A DNA stretch of 64,000 bases from contig NZ_SDHY01000003.1 of assembly GCF_004118285.1 (NCBI RefSeq), positions 186,001 to 250,000 on the forward strand, in the 5' to 3' direction. A model generated the notes under the pieces. The model was given only the letters and a program-made list of their open reading frames with translations. It made no database searches and had not been told where the DNA came from. The position numbers were made by a program, and so were the translations under genes. This document shows, piece after piece, positions 49,367-57,922 of the stretch (position 1 is the stretch's first letter; the number at the start of each line of letters is the position of its first letter). This DNA is from Aquirufa rosea (lineage in GTDB: Bacteria; Bacteroidota; Bacteroidia; Cytophagales; Spirosomataceae).

Positions 49367-50646
49367 GATTGTATTCTGATCTTGATTAAATCGGTGATTG
49401 TTTTTCCATTTCTTTGGATTCTAGCGAGGGTATAGACATTTCCGTTGAGGTCTAATGCTATGGAATTTACATAAAGCGGTCTGTCCCCATTATCATAAAA
49501 TATGGCTCCATGGTCTTTATAGCTGAGGGTGGAAATATCGAAGGTGACTAGATGTAAGTTTTCTAATCCTTTGGCAGCTCCTTTAGCGATGGATCTTTCT
49601 CCTTCTATTCTTTTGCCATTTTCATAGATGGGTCCACCAGTTAAATAATAAATAGTTTTTCCATCAGGGCCCAAGGTAAACCCTAAATATCCATAACTGA
49701 ATTGGTCAAAAAAGCCTGACTTTTTAGAGGGAAGGGAGGTGATTCGATCGATCAATTCTATGCTTTGCACTTTGGGATCAAACTTGAATAAGTAACCAGA
49801 ATTGCCATGCACACCATAGGCTAACTTTTCTGGAGCATACCAAAATATTTGTCGCCAATGGTACCCCATGGTTCCTGGCCACTGTGCCTCAAATTTTCCG
49901 AAATAATCCAAGCGCATATGAACGTTTGTTAAAGGAGTAATTTTCATTTCTGAGGGATTAACACAGAAAATATCCCCTTCAATGTTCGTAAAATAACAAA
50001 AACCTGTATCCTGGTCGACAAATAGTGACCTACATAAGGACCTGAAATCATCGCCTGGAGTTCCTGCCTCACCGTTTCCCGATATGTTGGGTAAATAGCT
50101 TAGTTTTTTCTTGTTTACTTCGTAACAGAAAAAATGGCCAGTGGGCCATGTTATACCAAAAATATTTCCTCTACTGGTATCCATGACCATGGTGACCACC
50201 CCTTCACCATGGGGGATGGTAGTTAAATCCTCAAATGTTTCCTCTGTTAAATCATACGAAAGGATGTGTCCGCCGGGATATAAATCAAATCCACCAGGCG
50301 CTTGTTGAGGCAAGCGATCCATTCCATCAATCAATTGATAATATCCAACATGTGTAGAAAAGTAAAGTTTGTTTTTGTATTCGTAGAAGAGTACATGGCT
50401 TTTTCCTTGGGCAATACTTTTTTGACTTGATTCTCCACAAATCACATTTAAGTCTCCCAAAAACTTAATCTCTTCGGTGGTGGGGTCAAAGCGAAACATT
50501 TGACCAGCCACATCAAATTTGTCAGATGACAATACGTAATAGATTCGACCATCGCTAGCTAATGAAAGGGCATTGTAAGTATCGTGGGCATCATGGAAGC
50601 CTGAATCAAATCGTTGGGCTATTAAGGTAGGATTTGCTTGGTTCAT
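49363..50646 (-). CDS. Beta-propeller-like protein of unknown function
   Basis: 427 residues without a signal peptide. Repeated strands such as GRIYYVLSSDKFDVAGQMFRFD, GHILSYDLTEETFEDL, GYLFKFDPKVQSIELID and GNVYTLARIQRNGKT suggest a six- or seven-bladed propeller. No catalytic motif is recognised. It starts with ATGA overlapping the DegT stop and ends with ATGA overlapping the ceramidase-like start, so all three are translationally coupled. Lack of an export signal between two exported neighbours is unusual; a cytosolic or accessory role is possible. Confidence 0.75.
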   Translation of the reverse strand: MNQANPTLIAQRFDSGFHDAHDTYNALSLASDGRIYYVLSSDKFDVAGQMFRFDPTTEEIKFLGDLNVICGESSQKSIAQGKSHVLFYEYKNKLYFSTHVGYYQLIDGMDRLPQQAPGGFDLYPGGHILSYDLTEETFEDLTTIPHGEGVVTMVMDTSRGNIFGITWPTGHFFCYEVNKKKLSYLPNISGNGEAGTPGDDFRSLCRSLFVDQDTGFCYFTNIEGDIFCVNPSEMKITPLTNVHMRLDYFGKFEAQWPGTMGYHWRQIFWYAPEKLAYGVHGNSGYLFKFDPKVQSIELIDRITSLPSKKSGFFDQFSYGYLGFTLGPDGKTIYYLTGGPIYENGKRIEGERSIAKGAAKGLENLHLVTFDISTLSYKDHGAIFYDNGDRPLYVNSIALDLNGNVYTLARIQRNGKTITDLIKIRIQS

Positions 50647-52007
50647 TTTAGCTTTTTCTTAATTTGGTCCGCATGGGCATGAATTCTTTGGATGGCTTGA
50701 TCGATTAATTCCATGTCATTTTTCGTACCAAGTAGTAAATTTTGAGTAAACCAAACGGCCTCATTGCACAATTGATTGTTCAAAGGGCATTGGTTATTTT
50801 CCATGTAGCTAGTATAATTCAGCTCATTGGAAGAATACATTTTTTTGAAATTGCTAGATTCAAAGGTTTGTTTCAAAAATGGCTGGGTATTTAAGGAAGT
50901 ATATCCGCCAGAGCAGGGTACTCCTTCCGCATCTAAGGCTTGTAAAAATTGTGCTCTGCTGAGGCCTTTGAATGCATTGGGATCATATCGGAAAGGGTAT
51001 AAATGGTAGGCCGCCCGAGTTACGTCTGGGTAAAGGCGGACGGTGTGTATGCCATCAATCGATTTTAAAAGGGAAGTCAGGTAGTTAGCATTTTCATTTC
51101 TTTTGGCTGTTTGTTCTTCCAGTCGACTCAGTTGAGCCAAACCAATGGCAGCTTGATATTCAGAAAACCTTAATTTATTGCCTTGTATTTGACTTCCTGC
51201 ACTAATAGAGCCTGTGGCTATTCCATAGGGTAAACCTAGATTATGAAAGGAATAACAAGCATCCATGAAGGCTTCATCGTTGCTGATAATGGCCCCACCT
51301 TCACCGATGGCAATATTTTTGGAGTTTTGAAAGCTGAAACAGCCTGCTTTCCCGAAGGTTCCCACGTGTTGATGATTGATAGCAGCCAAGGGTGCCTGAC
51401 AAGCGTCTTCGATGACAATTAATTGATGTTTTTTGGCCACTTCCATGATGCGTGGCATATCGCAGGGAAGTCCCAAAATATGCACAGGCATGATGGCTTT
51501 GGTCCTTTGACTAATTTTGGCTTCTATTTTAGTAGGGTCCATTTGGAAGGTCGTAGGGTCAACATCTACGAAAATGGGTATGGCTCCATTGGCCAAAATC
51601 GCTTGTATGGTGGCGATGAAAGTGTAGGGTGTAACTATGACTTCATCACCTGCTTGAATTTTGGATTGATTCAGGGCAATAATGAGCGCATTGGTTCCAT
51701 TGACCACGGTCAGACAACGTTTGGATCCAATTAAATTAGCCCATTTTTCTTCAAATAGACTAACTGTTTTGGCTCTAGACCAAACTCCACTTCGCATGAC
51801 ATCCAACAGGATTTTTTCATCATTTTCTGAATCCCAAATGGGCCATTTGACCCACTGGTTGGGTAAAATCGTCTTTTCTCCACCTAATATTACAGGCTTA
51901 TTGGAATTTTTGGAAAGTATTAAAAAATTGGATTTGGAGATTATTCCTGCCTGTAAACTAAGGATAGAGGCTTTTTTGATAAAATCTCTTCGATTTGCGT
52001 TTTTCAT
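50643..52007 (-). CDS. DegT/DnrJ/EryC1-type PLP aminotransferase with Tat-like signal
   Basis: 454 residues. N-terminal NRRDFIKKASILSLQAG has the twin-arginine pattern (Arg6-Arg7), followed by a hydrophobic stretch. The DegT fold I aminotransferase domain (about 40-450) shows VNGTNALIIAL, Asp201 in IEDACQAPLA and the PLP Lys230 in SFQNSKNIAIGEGGAI. The family converts keto-sugars to amino-sugars or acts as a dehydratase or regulator. Most members are cytosolic, so export of a PLP enzyme is unusual. It is the first gene of an operon with the propeller and ceramidase-like genes. Confidence 0.92.
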   Translation of the reverse strand: MKNANRRDFIKKASILSLQAGIISKSNFLILSKNSNKPVILGGEKTILPNQWVKWPIWDSENDEKILLDVMRSGVWSRAKTVSLFEEKWANLIGSKRCLTVVNGTNALIIALNQSKIQAGDEVIVTPYTFIATIQAILANGAIPIFVDVDPTTFQMDPTKIEAKISQRTKAIMPVHILGLPCDMPRIMEVAKKHQLIVIEDACQAPLAAINHQHVGTFGKAGCFSFQNSKNIAIGEGGAIISNDEAFMDACYSFHNLGLPYGIATGSISAGSQIQGNKLRFSEYQAAIGLAQLSRLEEQTAKRNENANYLTSLLKSIDGIHTVRLYPDVTRAAYHLYPFRYDPNAFKGLSRAQFLQALDAEGVPCSGGYTSLNTQPFLKQTFESSNFKKMYSSNELNYTSYMENNQCPLNNQLCNEAVWFTQNLLLGTKNDMELIDQAIQRIHAHADQIKKKLK

Positions 52008-52185
52008 TTTGAGGTATAACAGAAGAGTAAAATAGGTTGATTTTCAAAACCTTGAAGTAGGATTGAATAAATATATAATCTAAAAGTAATTTAAATAAAT
52101 ATTAAAAGATGTTTTTAAATGAAAGTAAGTTGCTGTTGCTGCTTTTCATGAAAAATGATTGTATTGAAATCAGCTCACCCCCAAT

Positions 52186-52213
52186 AAAAAGGGATATCTC
52201 TACAAGAAATGTC
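52186..52213 (-). other. Decayed copy of the tRNA terminator
   Basis: Same block as the functional tRNA terminator at 52374-52402, but the stem is weakened (GGATAT opposite ATGTCC). Part of a tandem duplicate together with the tRNA remnant. Confidence 0.6.
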
Positions 52214-52238
52214 CTCTTATTTGACTGATTCGTTATTT

Positions 52239-52310
52239 TGTAGCCCCGGCAGGAATCGAGTCGAACGCGACCCCAGCAGCATCTTGGGTACCGGAAACCT
52301 ACATGATGCC
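52239..52310 (-). pseudogene. Degenerate tRNA-Arg copy
   Basis: The 3' acceptor and T-stem segment TAGCCCCGGCAGGAATCGA (plus strand) and the anticodon arm TACCGGAAACCTACAT are identical or nearly identical to the functional tRNA-Arg(CCG) 190 bp away. About 20 extra bases interrupt the T-arm and the 5' half has diverged. It cannot fold as a normal tRNA. It appears to be a tandem duplicate that decayed. Confidence 0.7.
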
Positions 52311-52373
52311 AAGCATTCATAAAATGGAATCCTATTGGAAGTTCTGCTGCATAAATTCCATTTTCACCCCAAT

Positions 52374-52402
52374 AAAAAAGGACATCTCTTCTTGAAATGT
52401 CC
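52374..52402 (-). terminator. Intrinsic terminator after tRNA-Arg
   Basis: 6-bp stem GGACAT/ATGTCC with an 11-base loop, then six T residues on the minus strand, 25 bp downstream of the tRNA. Confidence 0.75.
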
Positions 52403-52427
52403 CTTGAAGCTGACCATCGTCATGTTG

Positions 52428-52499
52428 TAGCCCCGGCAGGAATCGAACCTGCATCTTAGGTACCGGAAACCTACATTCTATCCATTGAACTACGGAGCC
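52428..52499 (-). tRNA. tRNA-Arg (anticodon CCG)
   Basis: A complete cloverleaf can be folded: acceptor GGCTCCG with CGGGGCT (two wobbles), D-stem GTTC/GAAT, anticodon stem TAGGT/ACCTA with loop TTCCGGT, variable loop AGAT, and T-stem GCAGG/CCTGC with TTCGATT. The anticodon is CCG. Length is 72 bases with discriminator A; the CCA end is not encoded. It lies 12 bp downstream of the RluA stop, on the same strand. Confidence 0.95.
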
Positions 52500-52511
52500 A
52501 AAGGGTCAAAA

Positions 52512-53228
52512 TTACGAAAACTTCTCTAACTGTTTGACAAGCACGGCAAAATCTTTCGGGTAGGGTGCCTCCACCGTGATAGGACTTCCATCTAATAAAT
52601 TGAAACTTAAACTATGTGCATGTAAGGCCACGCGACGAATCAGGGGTAGCTCTTCTGTTTCTTTTTTTAGGTTAAACTTTTTCTTTAGGTCTGATAAGTA
52701 TATATCTTGTCCGCCATACAAGGCATCCGCTACAATAGGAGCTTTTAAACAAGCCAAGTGAATGCGGATTTGGTGCATTCTTCCAGTAATGGGCATGCAT
52801 TCTACCAATGTGAAATGCTTAAATACTTGTAATGTTTGAAACCAAGTTTCCGCATGTTTTCCTTTTGCTCTGTCGATCACCACGATACCATCCTTCAAGG
52901 GTAAAATGGGCAAATTGACCAGCATACCATCCCAATCGTGCATTCCTTCTACCACCGCGTGGTAGCGCTTAGCTGTTTCTCGATGCTCAAATTGCATGGA
53001 GATATGTCTGTAAGCCTCCGGATGTTTGGCAATCACCAAGGCCCCAGAGGTTTCTTTATCCAGTCGATGGCCTACCTGGGCATCGTCAGAATAGGCTTTG
53101 GCCAATCGTAAAATATTGGGAGCAAAAGTGTCTTTGCGCTCATCTAAAGTGGATATCCCTGACGGTTTATTGATGACAAAAAAATCGCTGTTTTCGAAAA
53201 GGATAGCGTCCTCTATTTTCCATTTCAT
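52512..53228 (-). CDS. RluA-family RNA pseudouridine synthase
   Basis: 238 residues from ATG 53228; the frame extends to TTG 53234. Catalytic domain with NKPSGIST, the signature GHRLDKETSG with catalytic Asp57, AKRYHAVVEG, and GRMHQIRIHLACLKAPIVADALYGG. No S4 domain is present. Members isomerise uridines in rRNA or tRNA; the precise site cannot be told. It follows anmK by 8 bp and is probably in its operon, and it precedes the tRNA-Arg gene. Confidence 0.94.
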   Translation of the reverse strand: MKWKIEDAILFENSDFFVINKPSGISTLDERKDTFAPNILRLAKAYSDDAQVGHRLDKETSGALVIAKHPEAYRHISMQFEHRETAKRYHAVVEGMHDWDGMLVNLPILPLKDGIVVIDRAKGKHAETWFQTLQVFKHFTLVECMPITGRMHQIRIHLACLKAPIVADALYGGQDIYLSDLKKKFNLKKETEELPLIRRVALHAHSLSFNLLDGSPITVEAPYPKDFAVLVKQLEKFS

Positions 53229-53236
53229 AGACAAAT

Positions 53237-54433
53237 TTAGTTCGGTAGGCTAATTTTTCCTAAACTTAACCAGGGAGAATCCCCTAAACGTCTCTCAGAG
53301 GAAACATGTTTGTCCATCAAGGTTTCGTTGGCCAATAAGGCAAATAATACCGCTTCTTTTGCTTCGGAAGCTATACCCAAGCTATCACTTTGGCTAACAG
53401 TCATGTTTGGATTTATTTTGGCAAGCCTTTCCATTAGTAAGGGATTTCGACTACCTCCACCACTCACAATGAGTTTAAAATGGTTTTCTTTCTGATTCGG
53501 AATGTATGTTTGCATGGCCAAACTAATGCATTGAGCTGTCAGTTCGGTCAAGGTTCGTAGGGTATCTACAGGAGTCAATGAGTAATTATTTTCTTTCATG
53601 ACTTGTTGCAAAAGCTCGAGATTAAAATATTCAGGTCCAGTGCTTTTGGGGAATGGCTCCTGAAAGAAAGGTAAATTCAATAGGGAGTCCAAAAGTGGGA
53701 TATGCAATATCCCTTGTCGAGCCAAACGGGCATCTTTATCATATTGAAATCCAGGAAAATGTTGCCGAACAAAGGCATCCAATAAGGTGTTTCCTGGGCC
53801 AGTATCGGTGACTAAAATATCTTTAGGTTCCTGACTGGCCGACAAATACGTAAAATTACCAATACCGCCTATGTTCAGTAAAATCCGATGTTCTCCCTTT
53901 TTTGAAAACAAAAAATAATCTCCATAAACGGCCAAAGGAGCGCCTTCACCTCCGCCTGCCACGTGTTTTTGACGGAAATCGGATAAGGTTATAATTCCCG
54001 TCAGATGAGCTATATGATCGCCATCTCCGATTTGCATGGTGGAATGGGGCAATTTTCCCGATCGAATGGGGCGATGCATAACGGTTTGTCCGTGCGATGC
54101 TATGGCATCTACATCAGCTGGTTTTACCCCCCAGTGTTGTAAACTATCCAAAATATATTGAGCATGCAAACGTCCTATTTGAGTGTTCAAAGTAGATAAA
54201 CTTGGAAAGTGAATGTTGTCCTTGGCAAATACTTCTCGGATGGATTGTTTGAATTCCTCGGGATAGGGGATAGTTTGATGTTGAAGTAAATCAATTTGGG
54301 TTTGTAAGCCATATCCACTAAACCGGCAAAGTGCCAGATCTAAACCATCTAAGGAGGTACCAGACATGAGTCCTAGAATCAACCTGGATGGTTTTTGGGT
54401 TATTTGGTACAAATGAGCTATTTGTGGATTCAA
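53237..54433 (-). CDS. anmK: Anhydro-N-acetylmuramic acid kinase
   Basis: 398 residues. AnmK phosphorylates and opens 1,6-anhydro-MurNAc, feeding peptidoglycan recycling. The ATP-binding and family motif ILGLMSGTSLDGLDLALCRF lies near residue 19; SHGQTVMHRP, NIGGIGNFTYL, DTGPGNTLLDAFVR and SGGGSRNPLLMERL follow. The start codon must be TTG 54433: an in-frame stop lies upstream and the only other Met is inside the glycine-rich motif. A rare start and the repeat-rich upstream region at 54510-54611 stand out. The RluA gene follows after 8 bp. Confidence 0.95.
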   Translation of the reverse strand: MNPQIAHLYQITQKPSRLILGLMSGTSLDGLDLALCRFSGYGLQTQIDLLQHQTIPYPEEFKQSIREVFAKDNIHFPSLSTLNTQIGRLHAQYILDSLQHWGVKPADVDAIASHGQTVMHRPIRSGKLPHSTMQIGDGDHIAHLTGIITLSDFRQKHVAGGGEGAPLAVYGDYFLFSKKGEHRILLNIGGIGNFTYLSASQEPKDILVTDTGPGNTLLDAFVRQHFPGFQYDKDARLARQGILHIPLLDSLLNLPFFQEPFPKSTGPEYFNLELLQQVMKENNYSLTPVDTLRTLTELTAQCISLAMQTYIPNQKENHFKLIVSGGGSRNPLLMERLAKINPNMTVSQSDSLGIASEAKEAVLFALLANETLMDKHVSSERRLGDSPWLSLGKISLPN

Positions 54434-54509
54434 TATCTGTGGTGGTTTTGAAATGTTCGCTTTTACCAGTTGTTACTTTTGGGGTTATGTCTTTAGCCCC
54501 TTCGACCTT

Positions 54510-54544
54510 TAGATTTGACAACTTTTTAAAAGTTGTCAAATCTA
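54510..54544. repeat. 35-bp perfect palindrome
   Basis: Arms TAGATTTGACAACTTTT and its exact complement, 17 bases each, around one central T. Same architecture as the 33-bp elements but a different sequence. It lies 76 bp upstream of the anmK start codon. Confidence 0.9.
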
Positions 54545-54545
54545 T

Positions 54546-54611
54546 GGGCTAACTACGGGCTAACTAAGAGCTAACTAATGCCTAACCAAGGGTTAATGTA
54601 AGGGTTAATCC
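54546..54611. repeat. 11-bp-period tandem repeat
   Basis: Consecutive 11-base units GGGCTAACTAC, GGGCTAACTAA, GAGCTAACTAA and TGCCTAACCAA, then the more diverged GGGTTAATGTA and AGGGTTAATCC. The period is close to one DNA helical turn, which would place each unit on the same helix face. The array starts one base after the 35-bp palindrome. Confidence 0.85.
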
Positions 54612-54698
54612 TTAGCCTAAAGTTAATTCCCAAGTAAGCGAAGTTATAAAAAATCGGGCTTTATCTTTGATATTTATTATCAGACAAGTGATAATAAA

Positions 54699-54731
54699 TT
54701 GATAATTCCACCTCCTCATTCCGTATATTTG
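54699..54731 (+). promoter_or_regulatory. Promoter of the L-2-hydroxyglutarate oxidase gene
   Basis: -7 box TATATTTG (54724-54731) matches TAnnTTTG exactly. A TTGA lies 21 bases upstream as the -33 box. The -7 box ends 26 bp before ATG 54758. Confidence 0.65.
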
Positions 54732-54757
54732 TGACATTTTTAAACAATCGGACATTC

Positions 54758-55960
54758 ATGGCATTAGATGTAATTATTGTTGGTGGAGGCATTGTAGGTT
54801 TAGCTACAGCTCAGCGATTATTGGAAGCGAAACCTGATTTGCAAATAGCCCTTTTCGAAAAAGAAAATATGGTTTCCCTGCATCAAACGGGAAATAATTC
54901 TGGAGTTATTCACTCAGGATTATACTATAAACCAGGTTCTTTAAAAGCCAAAAATTGCATCGAAGGTTATCATCAATTGATTGAATTTTGTGAGAAGGAA
55001 GCTATTCCATACGAATTGACAGGTAAAATTGTGGTGGCAAGCACTCATGAACAAAGAGCTCAGTTAGACAATTTATATATCAGGGGGCAGCAAAATGGTC
55101 TGGAGGGCTTAAAAAAGCTTTCGTTACCAGAGATGCAAGAATATGAGCCCTATGTGACGGGAGTGGAGGGAATGTGGGTGCCACAAACAGGTATTGTGGA
55201 CTACCGAGTGGTAGCAGCTAAATTAGCGGAGAAAATTCAACAGGCTGGATGTCAAATTCACTTGAACGAGCGAGTGATTGGAATCACCAAAGGTATTAGT
55301 TACTCGATTGTAGAAACTGTTAAAGGGGTATATGAAACCAAATTGGTGATTAATTGTGCTGGTTTATATTCAGATGAAGTGGCACAATTATCCCAAAGAG
55401 AGCCATTGGATGTGCGCATTGTGCCATTTAGAGGGGAATATTTTAAGTTGAGAAAAGAAAAAGAGTATTTAGTTAAAAACTTAATTTATCCAGTTCCAGA
55501 TCCTAATTTCCCATTCTTGGGCGTTCACTTTACTCGCATGATGCGTGGGGGCGTGGAGGCAGGCCCTAATGCCGTATTGGCATTCAAAAAAGAGGGGTAC
55601 AAGAAATTGGGTGTGGATTTCAAGGAATTATGGAATACGCTGACATGGCCAGGATTCCAAAAAGTAGCTACTAAATATTGGGAAACGGGTTTGGGCGAGA
55701 TGTACAGAAGCTTTTCTAAGGAGGCTTTCACCAAAGCACTACAAGTCCTAATTCCAGAAATTCAGGAGCAAGATTTAGTGGAAGGAGGAGCAGGAGTGCG
55801 TGCTCAAGCCTGCGACCGTAATGGTGGATTATTGGATGATTTTTCTATCATTGAAGATGCCAAAATCATTAATATTTTGAATGCACCAAGTCCAGCGGCG
55901 ACCTCCTCCTTATCCATTGGTAAGACGGTAGCAAGTATGGCCTTGAATCGATTTTCTTGA
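54758..55960 (+). CDS. lhgO: L-2-hydroxyglutarate oxidase
   Basis: 400 residues from ATG 54758 (a GTG at 54731 overlaps the promoter and is rejected). FAD-binding Rossmann motif VIIVGGGIVGLATAQRL near residue 5, then HQTGNNSGVIHSGLYYKPGSLKAKNC, a strong LhgO signature. INCAGLYSDEVAQLS and PFRGEYFKL form the substrate side. The C-terminus contains VRAQACDRNGGLLDDF and NAPSPAATSSLSIG. LhgO oxidises L-2-hydroxyglutarate to 2-oxoglutarate, usually passing electrons to the quinone pool. It stands alone before an ABC exporter gene, 78 bp downstream. Confidence 0.96.
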   Translation: MALDVIIVGGGIVGLATAQRLLEAKPDLQIALFEKENMVSLHQTGNNSGVIHSGLYYKPGSLKAKNCIEGYHQLIEFCEKEAIPYELTGKIVVASTHEQRAQLDNLYIRGQQNGLEGLKKLSLPEMQEYEPYVTGVEGMWVPQTGIVDYRVVAAKLAEKIQQAGCQIHLNERVIGITKGISYSIVETVKGVYETKLVINCAGLYSDEVAQLSQREPLDVRIVPFRGEYFKLRKEKEYLVKNLIYPVPDPNFPFLGVHFTRMMRGGVEAGPNAVLAFKKEGYKKLGVDFKELWNTLTWPGFQKVATKYWETGLGEMYRSFSKEAFTKALQVLIPEIQEQDLVEGGAGVRAQACDRNGGLLDDFSIIEDAKIINILNAPSPAATSSLSIGKTVASMALNRFS

Positions 55961-56038
55961 TATTCATTCTAGTCTTAGGGAACCCTTCTATCACTGAGTG
56001 CGTTCAAGATTTTTACCTTAACCATTAGATAAACTAGC

Positions 56039-57793
56039 ATGAAATTATTATTTACTTATTTAAGTCATTACCGTTGGCGGGTAGTGGGTGCTTTGGCATT
56101 GGCAGCCACCAACCAGATATTCTCTTTGATGGATCCCTATATTTTTAGGAAAATCATTGATGATGTTGCGGCGGTATACAGGTCCAATACGCATACTATG
56201 GACCAATTTGTACAAGCAATTTGGCCTTTGGCTTTGGCATCTGTGGGCGTGGCCTTTGTTTCCAGGGTCGCCAAAAACTTTCAGGATTATGTCATTAATA
56301 CGGTTACTCAAAAGGTGGGAGCTAACTTGTATTCTGATGGAATCCGTCATTCTTTGGAATTACCTTATGAAACTTTTGAAGACCAGCGCTCTGGAGAAAC
56401 CTTGGGGAAATTACAAAAGGTACGCACCGATGTAGAAAAGCTAATTACCGTTGGAATAAATATCTTGTTTCAATCTGTGATAGCCTTGGTATTTATTTCC
56501 ATTTATGCCTTTTCAGTTCATTGGATGGTTTTACCCTTGTTTTTACTTACAGGGCCGCTTATCGCGTATGTTTCATCTGTTCTAAGTAAAAAAATCAAAA
56601 CGATTCAGATTGAGATTGTCAAAGAATCTACCGCCTTGGCAGGTTCTACTACCGAATCCTTGCGAAACATCGAATTAGTGAAATCCCTCGGTTTGGCAGA
56701 TCAAGAAATCCGTCATTTGAATGCCACCACAGAAAAAATTCTGCTTTTAGAACTAAAGAAAGTGCGATATGTGCGCTCCATGGCCTTTGTGCAAGGTACA
56801 TGCGTGAATCTTTTACGTATGTTGATGGTGGTAGTTTTAATCTATTTGATCTATGAAGGTCAAATTACCATTGGCCAATTTTACTCCTTGAATATCTATT
56901 CTTTCTTTTTATTCAATCCTCTACAGGAAATCGGGAATGTAGTCAATACTTATCGTGAAGCTGAAGTTTCTTTGCAGAATTTTGAACAAATATTGACAAT
57001 TCCAATAGAGAAAAAACCTGAAAAGCCTAAAGCCATCAGTTTCATTCAATCTTTGCAATTTGATCAAGTAAGTTTTCAACACCAATCTGCGACCTCAGAA
57101 GCATTGAAAAATATCAGTTTTGATGTGAAAGGTGGTGAGACCATTGCTTTTGTTGGTCCTTCTGGTGCAGGAAAGTCTACCTTGGTGAAATTACTGGTAG
57201 GTTTGTACCGACCGAAAAAGGGGAAGGTATTTTACAATGGCGAGGAAGGTGAGCAAATTGATTTTGATCAACTGAGGAAAAAAATAGGCTTTGTCACACA
57301 GGATACTCAATTATTTTCTGGTTCCATTCGCGAAAACCTATTGTTTGTCAATCCCAATGCTACCGATGCTCAATGCCTGGAAGTACTAGAAAAAGCGGCT
57401 TGCCAAACTTTATTGGCCCGAGCCGACAAAGGATTGGATACGCTGATCGGAGAAGGAGGAGTCAAGGTGTCTGGTGGTGAAAAGCAACGACTAAGTATAG
57501 CCAGAGCACTTTTGAGAGATCCAAATTTATTGGTTTTTGATGAGGCAACATCAGCATTAGATTCATTAACGGAAGAGGAAATTTCAGAGACCATTCGTGC
57601 AATTTCTCAAGAATCTACCCATTTGACTATCCTGATTGCCCACCGTTTATCTACCATCATGCATGCTACCAGAATTTATGTCTTGGAAAAGGGTAAAATT
57701 GTGGAACAAGGTTCACATGATGAGCTGATTGAGAGCAAAGGATTGTATTTTGCTATGTGGCGCCAGCAGGTGGGTGAAAATAAAAGCAACTAA
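56039..57793 (+). CDS. ABC exporter, fused transmembrane and ATPase subunit
   Basis: 584 residues. The N-terminal six-helix ABC membrane domain (about 1-315) is followed by the ATPase domain (about 335-584). Walker A is GPSGAGKST (about 373), the signature VSGGEKQRLSIARALL (about 475) and Walker B LLVFDEATSALD (about 496), followed by the H-loop in IAHRLSTI. As a half-transporter it must form a homodimer or pair with another half-transporter; no partner is adjacent. The substrate (lipid, peptide or drug) cannot be assigned. Confidence 0.95.
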   Translation: MKLLFTYLSHYRWRVVGALALAATNQIFSLMDPYIFRKIIDDVAAVYRSNTHTMDQFVQAIWPLALASVGVAFVSRVAKNFQDYVINTVTQKVGANLYSDGIRHSLELPYETFEDQRSGETLGKLQKVRTDVEKLITVGINILFQSVIALVFISIYAFSVHWMVLPLFLLTGPLIAYVSSVLSKKIKTIQIEIVKESTALAGSTTESLRNIELVKSLGLADQEIRHLNATTEKILLLELKKVRYVRSMAFVQGTCVNLLRMLMVVVLIYLIYEGQITIGQFYSLNIYSFFLFNPLQEIGNVVNTYREAEVSLQNFEQILTIPIEKKPEKPKAISFIQSLQFDQVSFQHQSATSEALKNISFDVKGGETIAFVGPSGAGKSTLVKLLVGLYRPKKGKVFYNGEEGEQIDFDQLRKKIGFVTQDTQLFSGSIRENLLFVNPNATDAQCLEVLEKAACQTLLARADKGLDTLIGEGGVKVSGGEKQRLSIARALLRDPNLLVFDEATSALDSLTEEEISETIRAISQESTHLTILIAHRLSTIMHATRIYVLEKGKIVEQGSHDELIESKGLYFAMWRQQVGENKSN

Positions 57794-57858
57794 AGCTTGT
57801 AAGAAACCTTTAAAAAATTTTGCAATTCCTTGATTGCCCATACATTATTTGGGAATCT

Positions 57859-57891
57859 TTTGTTTCGAACAAATAGGATTGTGTATATTTG
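57859..57891 (+). promoter_or_regulatory. Promoter of the ilv operon
   Basis: -33 box TTTG (57859-57862), 21-base spacer, -7 box TATATTTG (57884-57891). An exact match to the Bacteroidota consensus, 31 bp before the ilvD ATG. It also excludes a longer ilvD start. Confidence 0.85.
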
Positions 57892-57922
57892 TTATTTGAA
57901 AAAATTTCAGACTATTAATACT

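Noticed and set aside
52102-52320. 72-codon open frame on the minus strand
   Set aside because: It covers the decayed tRNA and its terminator; the protein has no recognisable features.
54318-54539. 73-codon open frame on the minus strand
   Set aside because: Runs through the palindrome and overlaps the start of anmK in another frame.
54546-54611. CRISPR array
   Set aside because: Units are contiguous 11-mers with no spacers, and no cas gene is present.
57830-57922. Leader peptide or N-terminal extension of ilvD
   Set aside because: The -7 promoter box lies inside it, so most of it is not transcribed. Its Leu and Ile codons are not a run typical of attenuators.
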